DNA of 64,000 nt from Caballeronia sp. TF1N1. GTDB taxonomy: Bacteria; Pseudomonadota; Gammaproteobacteria; Burkholderiales; Burkholderiaceae. The DNA is taken from assembly GCF_022878925.1 (NCBI RefSeq), contig NZ_CP084628.1, positions 682,001 through 746,000 on the forward strand, written 5' to 3'. A program made the position numbers and the translations under genes. Every line of letters begins with the position of its first letter. The first letter of the stretch is position 1. The notes below the pieces were generated by a model. It saw only the letters and a list, made by a program, of their open reading frames with translations, searched no databases and was not told the origin of the DNA. This document shows, in pieces, positions 57,666 through 64,000 of this stretch.

Positions 57666-59222
57666 ATGAAGCCGCGTCTTTCCATTCTGATGCTCGCCTT
57701 GCTGACGAGCGCGTGTACCGTCGGACCCGATTACAAGGCGCCGAGCGCCGATGTCCCCGAGGTCTGGAGCGACACGCAGCGCTCGCAGAATCCGCAGAAC
57801 GATCCGCGCGTGCCGCATGCGGATGCGCCATCGGTCGTGCAGACTGCCGCCGATCCCGATCCGCGCTGGTGGAAGCAGTTCAACGATCCGATGCTCGACT
57901 CGCTGATCGACCGCGCGGCGGCGGGCAACCTGAACTTGCAGCAAGCCGTGTTGCGGATAGCGCAGGCGCGCGAACAGAGCGTGTCGGCAGCGGCGCAGGG
58001 TTTGCCGCAGGTCAACGCGAGCGCCAGCGTGATGCGCGAGCAACTCGGGCTCAAGGGCATCCTCCAGTCGCAAGGCGTCTATAACCAGATCGATCAGCTT
58101 GGCGCGCAAGGCGCGACGCTGCGTCAGGGTCTCGATTCGGCCACCGGGCCGGCGACGATCTATCAAGATGGCTTCGATGCATCGTGGGAACTCGATCTGT
58201 TCGGGCGCGTGCGGCGTTCGGTGGAGTCCGCCAATGCGCAGGCCGAGGCAGAGATGGAAAGCCGCAACGACGCGCTCGTCTCGCTCGAATCGGAAGTGGC
58301 GCGCACGTATGCGCAGTTGCGCGGCGCACAGTCCATCAAGCAGATCACGCTCGCCGAGATCGAAGCGGAGCAGCAAATTCTCGATCTCACGCGCGAGCAG
58401 GCGCGCGTGGGCCTGACGAGCCAGCAGGACGTGCAAAGCGCGAGTGCGCAAGTCGGCACGCTGCAGGCGCAATTGCCGGCGCTCGACGCGCAAATCGCGC
58501 AGGCGCTGAATGGGCTCGCCGTGCTGATAGGCAGTCCGCCCGGTACGCTCGATGCCGAGTTGTCCGATGCGCGCGCCGTGCCGCCCGTTCCGCCGATGGT
58601 GCCGATCGGGCTTCCCTCGACGCTCGCGCGGCGTCGCCCCGACATCCGTCGCGCCGAAGCGCAGTTGCATGCCGCGACCGCGGAAGTGGGCGTGGCCGTC
58701 GCGCAGTTGTATCCGGATATCTCGCTGACGGGTCAGGTCGGCACGCGCGCGTTGAAGGCGAACTATCTTGCACGCTGGTCGAGTCTGTTCTGGTCGGTCG
58801 GGCCGAGTATCTCGCTGCCGATCTTCGAAGGCGGGGCGCTGCGCGCCAACATACGCATTTCGAAAGCCGAGGCCGCGCAAGCGGGGCTGGCTTATCGGCA
58901 GACCGTGCTCAATGCGTTGCAGGACGTGGATAACGCGCTGGTTTCGTATCGCACGGAACAGGACCGGCGTGCGGCGCTCGTGCGGACTGTCGATGCCAAT
59001 GAGATCAGCCTGCAACTCGCGACCGATGCTTATCGCAAGGGCATCACCGCATTCGTTACGGTGCTCGATGCGGAGCGCCAGCTTGCGCAGACCCGTGAGC
59101 AGCTTGCGCAATCGACGGTGAATGTGACGACCGATCTCATCGCGGTCTATAAGTCACTGGGCGGCGGATGGCAGGACGACGATCCGAACGTGGCCCAGGC
59201 GCAGAAGGACGCACGTTCGTAA
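57666..59222 (+). CDS. Outer-membrane efflux lipoprotein (NodT family)
   Basis: 518 aa from ATG 57666. A lipoprotein signal (LLTSACTVGPDYKAPSADVP) is followed by two internally repeated outer-membrane-factor domains (WWKQFNDPMLDSLIDRA, ARTYAQLRGAQ, LARRRPDIRRAEAQLHAATAEVGVA, ARLYPDISLTG). It forms the TolC-like exit duct for EmrAB. The alternative longer start at 57648 only adds six residues without improving the signal peptide. Confidence 0.92.
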   Translation: MKPRLSILMLALLTSACTVGPDYKAPSADVPEVWSDTQRSQNPQNDPRVPHADAPSVVQTAADPDPRWWKQFNDPMLDSLIDRAAAGNLNLQQAVLRIAQAREQSVSAAAQGLPQVNASASVMREQLGLKGILQSQGVYNQIDQLGAQGATLRQGLDSATGPATIYQDGFDASWELDLFGRVRRSVESANAQAEAEMESRNDALVSLESEVARTYAQLRGAQSIKQITLAEIEAEQQILDLTREQARVGLTSQQDVQSASAQVGTLQAQLPALDAQIAQALNGLAVLIGSPPGTLDAELSDARAVPPVPPMVPIGLPSTLARRRPDIRRAEAQLHAATAEVGVAVAQLYPDISLTGQVGTRALKANYLARWSSLFWSVGPSISLPIFEGGALRANIRISKAEAAQAGLAYRQTVLNALQDVDNALVSYRTEQDRRAALVRTVDANEISLQLATDAYRKGITAFVTVLDAERQLAQTREQLAQSTVNVTTDLIAVYKSLGGGWQDDDPNVAQAQKDARS

Positions 59223-59232
59223 CGCGCAAGGC

Positions 59233-59475
59233 TTAGCGTCGACGTTTCTTCCATGCGTAATCGGCGGGTGGATCGGCGACTCCGGCTTTGCCAACGGACT
59301 GCGGATTCTCGCTGCACAAAGTAACGAACGCGATGTCCTCGCCTTGCGCCTGTCGGCGGCGAAGTGCTTCGGCGTAGTGCAGCGCATCCGCGAGCGCGGT
59401 GGGATCGAACCTTCGGTGTTCGGCCTGGGGCGTTGCCTCGTTCAATGTGCCGCTTAGCCAGTAGACGACGAACAT
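59233..59475 (-). CDS. Small hypothetical protein
   Basis: 80 aa (MFVVYWLSGTLNEATPQAEH...). No signal peptide or membrane segment; two Cys-free thirds and a basic tail (YAWKKRRR). The FDPTALADALHYAEALRRRQAQGEDIAFVTLCSENPQSVGKAG stretch looks like a compact alpha/beta fold and recalls small proteins found in Burkholderia without known function. It converges with the efflux operon (10-base gap). Confidence 0.6.
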   Translation of the reverse strand: MFVVYWLSGTLNEATPQAEHRRFDPTALADALHYAEALRRRQAQGEDIAFVTLCSENPQSVGKAGVADPPADYAWKKRRR

Positions 59476-59703
59476 CGTGTGAACCTCGGGTTGTGCGGCG
59501 ACGTCATCGACGCGCCAATGTCGGGAGCGAAGGCGTCACGGCGGTGCAAAAAACGCTCGACGTGTCGCCTGACGGCGGGTGTCATGGGCATCGGGTAATC
59601 CCCGAGTGTAATCGCCGTGAGCCATATGCTGTCTGAGGACAGCCAATTGCTCCAAACAGGGAACGCGGGTTGCTTTCGTCCTTGCTTCCTTGAGGGCAAC
59701 GAC

Positions 59704-60141
59704 ATGCAACGACTTGACCGTCTCACCGATGAAGCCGTTTGGCAGATGCCCGAACGCTCGGCCGACAGCGGCGAACCACGCGTGCTGATTGCCGACGACG
59801 ACATGAACGCGACACGCGCCATTTGTCTCGCGCTCGAGGACGCCGATTTAACCGTGCGCGCCGCCCATACCGGGCTCGATGCCGTGACGGCCGTGCGCAA
59901 GTGGCGTCCTGGCGTGGTGCTGCTCGATCTGATGATGCCGCTCGGCGATGGCTGGGAAGTCGCCGAAGTCATCCGCGCCGCCGATCCCGCCATGCTGCTG
60001 ATTGCGCACACGAGCCGCACGAGCCTGGAAGATCAAACGCGCGCGCGGCTGAAGGGCTTCAATGGATACTTCGTCAAGCCGACCGAACTCGACCGGCTGA
60101 TCGCCGTGCTGCATGAGTATTATTCGATGCGCCAGGCATGA
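59704..60141 (+). CDS. Single-domain response regulator
   Basis: 145 aa, only a receiver domain (from about residue 25: RVLIADDDMNATRAICLAL, phospho-acceptor Asp in VLLDLMMPLGDG, Thr/Ser switch in LIAHTSRTS, and Lys in GYFVKPTELDRL). No output domain, so it works through protein contacts or as a phosphate sink. GAGGG precedes ATG 59704. It could receive phosphate from a multi-receiver kinase such as the one at 35-39 kb, but that is only a suggestion. Upstream codons in the longer frame (from 59617) are not receiver-like. Confidence 0.85.
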   Translation: MQRLDRLTDEAVWQMPERSADSGEPRVLIADDDMNATRAICLALEDADLTVRAAHTGLDAVTAVRKWRPGVVLLDLMMPLGDGWEVAEVIRAADPAMLLIAHTSRTSLEDQTRARLKGFNGYFVKPTELDRLIAVLHEYYSMRQA

Positions 60142-60147
60142 GCCTCT

Positions 60148-60558
60148 TCAATGCTCCAGAACCGTGTTGCGCAGAGCGTCCTGCCGCAGGCGCTTCGTTG
60201 CGATGCCCGAAGATTTGATCGGCCGTTCCACGGTCTCGGTCTGACGCGCCGGCAGGGTCCGCTGCAATCCCGCGCTATACCCTTTTCTGAAGGCACGGCG
60301 GTACGTCCTGCGATACGCTTCGTCGGATGAAAACTCGCCTGCGTGGTCGCCGAGCGCGGCGGTCAGCGCGAGTTGCTCGTGCGTGAGCGTGCGCAAAAGC
60401 GCCATGAGCGACCGCTGTGTGGAACTGTCGGCGGCCGCGACGCTATCGGCGAGCGCGGCAATGGCCTGCGCGATATGGTTGCAGCGCTGTTCTATCGATT
60501 CCGAATGGCCGATGACGGGATGCCCGTCATTGTCGACCGTGACCTTTACTTCATCCAT
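60148..60558 (-). CDS. Small protein of a two-member paralogous family (with 61688-62080)
   Basis: 136 aa from ATG 60558 (AAGGAACAAACG). It starts MDEVKVTVDNDGHPVIGHSE and continues through helical segments (QRCNHIAQAIAALADSVAAAD, ALLRTLTHEQLALTAALGDH) to a basic C-terminus. The first 30 residues line up with those of the gene at 61688-62080 (VTVD..G...V.HS..I...C), and both have a similar helical middle. Function unknown. It converges with the receiver gene and follows the gene at 60737 on the same strand. Confidence 0.7.
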   Translation of the reverse strand: MDEVKVTVDNDGHPVIGHSESIEQRCNHIAQAIAALADSVAAADSSTQRSLMALLRTLTHEQLALTAALGDHAGEFSSDEAYRRTYRRAFRKGYSAGLQRTLPARQTETVERPIKSSGIATKRLRQDALRNTVLEH

Positions 60559-60736
60559 CGTTTGTTCCTTTACCTTGAAACTCGGGCTGAGCACGCCGAT
60601 GCAGTGCGACGCGGCATGCCTTTCGAGCACGGCAAGGAAGCATTCCTCAAGGGTGATCGACTGCCGCGGGCGAGCGCGCGAGTGTGCCCGAGTTGCCCCT
60701 GCGCCGCAACCTGACGCTGTCGAGGCTCGCGGCGGC

Positions 60737-61195
60737 TCACAGGTTCGCGCTCTTGCGCTGCAATCCATTGAGTTCGATGCTCAGTCTGTCGATGTCGCGC
60801 TGCACGTGCTGTTTGAGCACGTCTTCCCAGTACTGACAATAGCCGGCCCAGAAGGGCATCTGGGTTTTGGCGCAGGCATCCGCCGGTAGCGGATGCGGTA
60901 ACAGACGGCTCAGACGTCCGATTTCCTCATGCTTCCAGCGAAGCAGCGTGCGTCTCGAACCGCGTTGCGGCGGACACAATTCGTCCATGCGCGCCACCGC
61001 GAACCACAGACCTTCGGCGGGACGCGAGGCCATCTTGGTGAGGATGGATGTGTTGGGACGCGGCCCATGGTCGTGACAGATTACGGCACCGATCTGCCCG
61101 AGGATATACATGGCTTGCTCGACTGGTTGTTCGGCCTGGTTCTGCATGGCGCCTCTGTCTTTTGTGCGGATGGGAATGATATTGCTGGCGCTCAA
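60737..61195 (-). CDS. Hypothetical cytoplasmic protein
   Basis: 152 aa with TTG 61195 (GAGAGG site) or 136 aa with ATG 61147 (AGAGG site); the downstream start is equally supported. The sequence has MYILGQIGAVICHDHGP, GLWFAVARMDELCPPQRGSRRTLLRWKHEE and a Trp/Tyr-rich end (FWAGYCQYWEDVLKQHVQRDID). No family recognised. It lies between the two paralogous small genes on the same strand and ahead of the repeat-rich non-coding stretch. Confidence 0.6.
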   Translation of the reverse strand: MSASNIIPIRTKDRGAMQNQAEQPVEQAMYILGQIGAVICHDHGPRPNTSILTKMASRPAEGLWFAVARMDELCPPQRGSRRTLLRWKHEEIGRLSRLLPHPLPADACAKTQMPFWAGYCQYWEDVLKQHVQRDIDRLSIELNGLQRKSANL

Positions 61196-61360
61196 AAGTG
61201 CCTCTCAGCATGATTTTTCGATGAAGTACGCGGCTTCGTCGTTCTTTATATTGCTAACGTGTTGCTAGCAGGGATTACGATACCGTATCGAAATTTATGT
61301 GCAGCATGTGCCGACAAAATAATACAAAGTGACGGTGCGCTGAAAACGGACTCGAAAATG

Positions 61361-61392
61361 AAAAAAGCCCCTGCTGGCTTAGGGCAGGGGCT
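61361..61392 (-). terminator. Terminator of a minus-strand transcript in a gene-free region
   Basis: AGCCCCTGC (61366-61374) pairs with GCAGGGGCT (61384-61392); six A at 61361-61366 become a U-tract on the minus strand. No gene ends nearby on that strand before 61688, so it closes either the long 3' leader-less tail of the 61688 gene or a small RNA. Confidence 0.8.
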
Positions 61393-61401
61393 CGGGTACT
61401 G

Positions 61402-61600
61402 CTGACTTTCTCGTACTGCGTTTTGCTACGGGTGCTGCTTTGCTTCTGATACTGCTTCACTTTCTCGTACGGCGGATACTGCGGGTGCTTCAGACTACTG
61501 GTACTGCGTTGCTACAGTTACTGCTCACTTCTCGTACTGCTGCTGCTTTACTTCCGACACTACTCGACTACCGCGTACTGCGGATGCGACCGGTGCTTCA
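61402..61600 (-). repeat. Degenerate tandem repeats (about 54-66 bp) of TACTGC-rich sequence
   Basis: CTTTCTCGTAC or CTTCTCGTAC recurs at 61406, 61460 and 61526 (54 and 66 bases apart) within a stretch rich in TACTGC and GGGTGCTT. On the minus strand the units read like GTACGAGAAAGT followed by AGCAGTA and end exactly at the terminator 61361-61392. Open frames here are short and low-complexity. A non-coding RNA or 3' untranslated repeat is possible. Confidence 0.6.
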
Positions 61601-61687
61601 AAATGCTAGTACCGGTTCACATCCGATGCCACCTCAACTGCTTCAACGATCCATCCTTCCATTTGCAACTAGGACAACACTGCCTTA

Positions 61688-62080
61688 TTAATGCCGAACT
61701 TCTTCGAAAGCCGGCATTGAAATGTGCGGGTAGTCCGTTGATTCGACCGGCGGCGGTTCAGCGATTTCCGCTTGTTGCTGACGACTGCGATGCTCGAGCG
61801 CCGCATTCACGCCCTTCTCGTAATAAACCTGCGCCGTGTGTTTTTCGAGCGCCTCGACGAGCGGCATTTGCTCTTCCGCAAGCGAGTGCATGAGATGCAG
61901 AAGATCGCGCTGCATGACGTCCGAAAACATTGCGAATTGCTCGTAGGCACCGGGCGCGGCAATCATCTCGACCAGCGATGCAAGCAAACGCACGCGGCTC
62001 TTGCAGTGCTCGCTGATAGGTGTCGAATGGGAAACAATCGTGTTGCCTTGCGCATCTACCGTGACTTGAGGGGCTTTCAT
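61688..62080 (-). CDS. Small protein paralogous to 60148-60558
   Basis: 130 aa from ATG 62080 (AAGGTCAGCG). It starts MKAPQVTVDAQGNTIVSHST and has helical segments (CKSRVRLLASLVEMIAAPGAYEQFAMF, QRDLLHLMHSLAEEQMPLVEALEKHT) and a tail ending FEEVRH. The N-terminal third lines up with the gene at 60148. Function unknown, soluble. Downstream on the same strand lies the repeat tract that runs to the terminator at 61361. Confidence 0.7.
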   Translation of the reverse strand: MKAPQVTVDAQGNTIVSHSTPISEHCKSRVRLLASLVEMIAAPGAYEQFAMFSDVMQRDLLHLMHSLAEEQMPLVEALEKHTAQVYYEKGVNAALEHRSRQQQAEIAEPPPVESTDYPHISMPAFEEVRH

Positions 62081-62494
62081 CGCTGACCTTGTTTGCTTGG
62101 GATGAGTGTCATTAAACTCGATCGGGCTTAAGAATCTAATGAGACACATCCGAGTATCCGAATCGCTCGATGCAACGGAGCGAATTGTCGAAAGAGCGGG
62201 TGAAACATGCGCGATCCGGCTTCGACCAACGGACTGCTCATGATGTCGCCGTCGCTTCGACGCGTTCGACGAGTTCGCGAATCCCTCGTACTAAATAAAA
62301 TTAGCACATGAAAAACGGGACGGTAAGAAGCTGGCCATCGACTTTCGAGGCGACTAGCAACAAAGCCAAGCACACGCACGGCTGGCTGAAACGTGTTACA
62401 CATGGAAGACAAAACGCGTTTCAAAAGCCTGCACCGAGGCATGTCTATTGCACGTTTGCGAACTTAAACCTTACTCAGCGAGCCCGACTCTGCC
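62081..62494. other. Intergenic region upstream of the UbiB-like gene
   Basis: 414 bases between divergent genes. No gene, clear promoter or palindrome was recognised. Confidence 0.5.
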
Positions 62495-63910
62495 ATGCGA
62501 CGACTCGCCACCCTTTGGCGCCTAGGCCGTGCATTCATACGGGAAAGTCACCATAGCGAGGATGGTGCCTCGATGCAGCGTGTCGCCCGCTTCTTCGCGC
62601 TACATGGAGCGCGTGCCGCGCCGCTCGCGTCGAGCTTGCCCGTGCTGCGGCAGTTGCCGCGCGTCCTGAACGCGACGTCCGGCGCGCTCGCACGTCATCC
62701 CGCGCTGGCGGAAACGGCGGTGCGCGTTGCGCTGACCGAAATGGACGGGCTTTTCACGCCGTACGATGCCACGCAGTTCCGCGATGTGTCCGCCGCCGCT
62801 CTTCGCGCGCAAGGTGTTGCGCTGACGCAGGTGAGCGCCGCGCCGCTGCGCTCGGGCATCGCGGAGCAGACGCATGCGGCGCGCATCGGCGAAATGGCGG
62901 TGCGCGTCACGCTCCTGCGTCCGGATGCACGCCAGGAACTCGCGGATGATCTCGATCTCGCGCTCGCCGCCGCGCGTTTTGCGGAACGCCGTTCGGCCAA
63001 GGCGCGCGACATGCATCCGTCCGAATGGGTGCGTCGCGTCACCGAAACCGTCGACGCAATGATCGACCTGCGCCAGCGCGCCGCCGACCAGAGCTATTTG
63101 CGCTACCGGTTGCGTGACGATAACCGGCTCGCCGTGCCGGAAGTGCTCTGGGACTTTTGCAACGACGCCGTTCTGACCACGCGTTCCATCGCGACCATTC
63201 CTCTTTCGGACGCGCAAGCGCTCGCGCGTCACGGACTGGATCAGGCCGATCTCATTGCGACGCTCATCGAAGCGTTCTTCGAAATGGCGCTCGGCGCGGG
63301 CCTCTATCACGCCGGACTCGATGCCGCCGGCGCACGGGTGAGCATCGACCCCGACACGTTCGGCCAGATCGTCCTCGAAGCCGACAATCCGACGATGTTT
63401 TTCGCCGCGCACGAACGCGAGTTCATCGTCGGCGTGTCGGATGCGCTATTGCAGGGCGATCACAAGGCGGCTGCGCGCGTGCATCTGGAGCACGGACGGC
63501 CGGACACGCACTCCATCCATCACGAAGTACGTGTCGAGGCCACGTATCGGCGCGAGGCGGAACGTTTCTCCACGAAGCACACGCGGCATGGTGTGGGCGT
63601 GGCACATCTATTCGATGCCATCGGCAAGGCGCCCGTCGAGCACATGTACAGCGCGGCGCACGGGCGCATCGCGTCGCGGGCGATGCTGCTGTCGCGGACG
63701 ATGGAAGCGGTCGAGCACATGGCGCATGACGTTGCGCCCGACATCGACGTCTGGAAGATCGCGCGCAAGGTCATCGCTCGGCTGGCGCGCGATCAGTTCG
63801 GCTGCCATAGTCTCGCGACGCGGCTCGCGCACGAAGCCACTCATTGGCCGCATATGCTGCCGCGTTTGCCCCGGCTTATCGCGCAGCGGGCGGGTGCGGA
63901 GCAGCGGTGA
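62495..63910 (+). CDS. Degenerate UbiB/ABC1-family protein (predicted pseudokinase)
   Basis: 471 aa. The collinear match to UbiB includes FTPYDATQFRDVSAAALRAQG, the RSGIAEQTHAARI segment where UbiB has SIAQVHxA, LRPD..., VPEVLWDFCNDAVLTT, IPLSDAQAL, FFEMALGAGLYHAG, and a C-terminal AAHEREFIVGVSDALLQGDHKAAARVHLEHG plus DVWKIARKVIARLARDQFG. Catalytic residues are lost: the Lys of VVKVLRP is Arg (AVRVTLLRP), HADMHPGN reads YHAGLDAAG, and the DxG stretch is absent. It may be a non-catalytic UbiB relative acting in lipid or quinone biology. ATG 62573 is an alternative start. Confidence 0.75.
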   Translation: MRRLATLWRLGRAFIRESHHSEDGASMQRVARFFALHGARAAPLASSLPVLRQLPRVLNATSGALARHPALAETAVRVALTEMDGLFTPYDATQFRDVSAAALRAQGVALTQVSAAPLRSGIAEQTHAARIGEMAVRVTLLRPDARQELADDLDLALAAARFAERRSAKARDMHPSEWVRRVTETVDAMIDLRQRAADQSYLRYRLRDDNRLAVPEVLWDFCNDAVLTTRSIATIPLSDAQALARHGLDQADLIATLIEAFFEMALGAGLYHAGLDAAGARVSIDPDTFGQIVLEADNPTMFFAAHEREFIVGVSDALLQGDHKAAARVHLEHGRPDTHSIHHEVRVEATYRREAERFSTKHTRHGVGVAHLFDAIGKAPVEHMYSAAHGRIASRAMLLSRTMEAVEHMAHDVAPDIDVWKIARKVIARLARDQFGCHSLATRLAHEATHWPHMLPRLPRLIAQRAGAEQR

Positions 63911-64000
63911 GCGAAGCAATCCGCGTGGCGATGCGCGGGCCACGCTGACGGTCATGCGCAGGCTCGCGCGCCTCGGCACGGTGTCGCTTTTCATCGAAAC

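Noticed and set aside
61275..61691. Short open frames of 61 and 83 codons in the TACTGC repeat tract
   Set aside because: Low-complexity products caused by the repeats; one reads through the terminator.
63954..64000. Start of a plus-strand gene at the window edge (MRRLARLGTVSLFIE...)
   Set aside because: Only 15 codons are visible, without a convincing ribosome site; cannot be supported.

Overview
The window reads as DNA of a beta-proteobacterium of the Burkholderiaceae (Burkholderia, Caballeronia or Paraburkholderia type). Codon use is strongly GC-rich, gene density is high, and the gene content is typical of that group: an acoXABC acetoin system with AcoR, a CYP116B-type self-sufficient P450, PhaB, a CHASE3/GAF hybrid kinase, ROK- and IclR-controlled sugar modules and many small exported proteins. 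A leftward set of a tyrosine recombinase, ParA, ParB, a winged-helix replication protein and a stand-alone rpoD at 16.3-24.6 kb suggests that this is the origin/partition region of a secondary replicon (chromid or megaplasmid). Genus and replicon type are inferences.

Layout. 1-2 kb: molybdate importer (end of modA, modB, modC). 1.9-5.3 kb: nudK, a DeoR-type regulator with a repeat operator, two small envelope proteins and a membrane protein. 5.3-12.7 kb: leftward acetoin catabolism, acoR then acoX-acoA-acoB-acoC, with a sigma-54 promoter and palindromes between acoR and acoX and a lipoate-ligase-like gene downstream. 12.9-16.3 kb: small genes, an SDR, a YfcG-type GST and a pair of DnaA boxes. 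16.3-24.6 kb: the replication/partition core, with a candidate antisense RNA upstream of rep, large inverted repeats upstream of parA and a perfect 18-bp-arm inverted repeat beside the recombinase. 24.7-35.0 kb: mntH, a large autotransporter with a (Thr-Pro)n linker, the P450, a palindrome-bearing intergenic region, phaB and small envelope proteins.

35-44 kb: a hybrid histidine kinase behind a decamer array; a lone dihydrolipoyl dehydrogenase carrying a 2-oxoglutarate-dehydrogenase-type lipoyl domain; then a molybdenum cluster in which a DUF2325 coiled-coil protein converges on an operon of a small molybdopterin protein, NifQ and a ModE lacking its molybdate-binding half. Both transcription units have a Mo-box-like site upstream. 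44-54.6 kb: a lipoprotein beta-propeller, a ROK-controlled sugar ABC operon with a near-perfect palindromic operator, fRMsr, tandem 67-bp repeats, an orphan sugar-binding protein and a XylX-like dehydratase divergent from an IclR regulator. 54.9-59.2 kb: an EmrA-EmrB-OMF tripartite efflux operon. 59.2-64 kb: small proteins including two distant paralogues, a lone receiver protein, an unusual tandem-repeat non-coding stretch and a UbiB-family protein that has lost its kinase residues.

Functionally the window combines molybdenum uptake and handling (modABC at one end, the NifQ/ModE/DUF2325 cluster in the middle), lipoate-dependent acetoin oxidation (AcoABC plus a lipoate ligase-like protein and an E3 about 30 kb away) and the replication, segregation and possibly dimer-resolution machinery of the replicon. 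Assignments rest on motifs and remembered family sequences; no database search was run.
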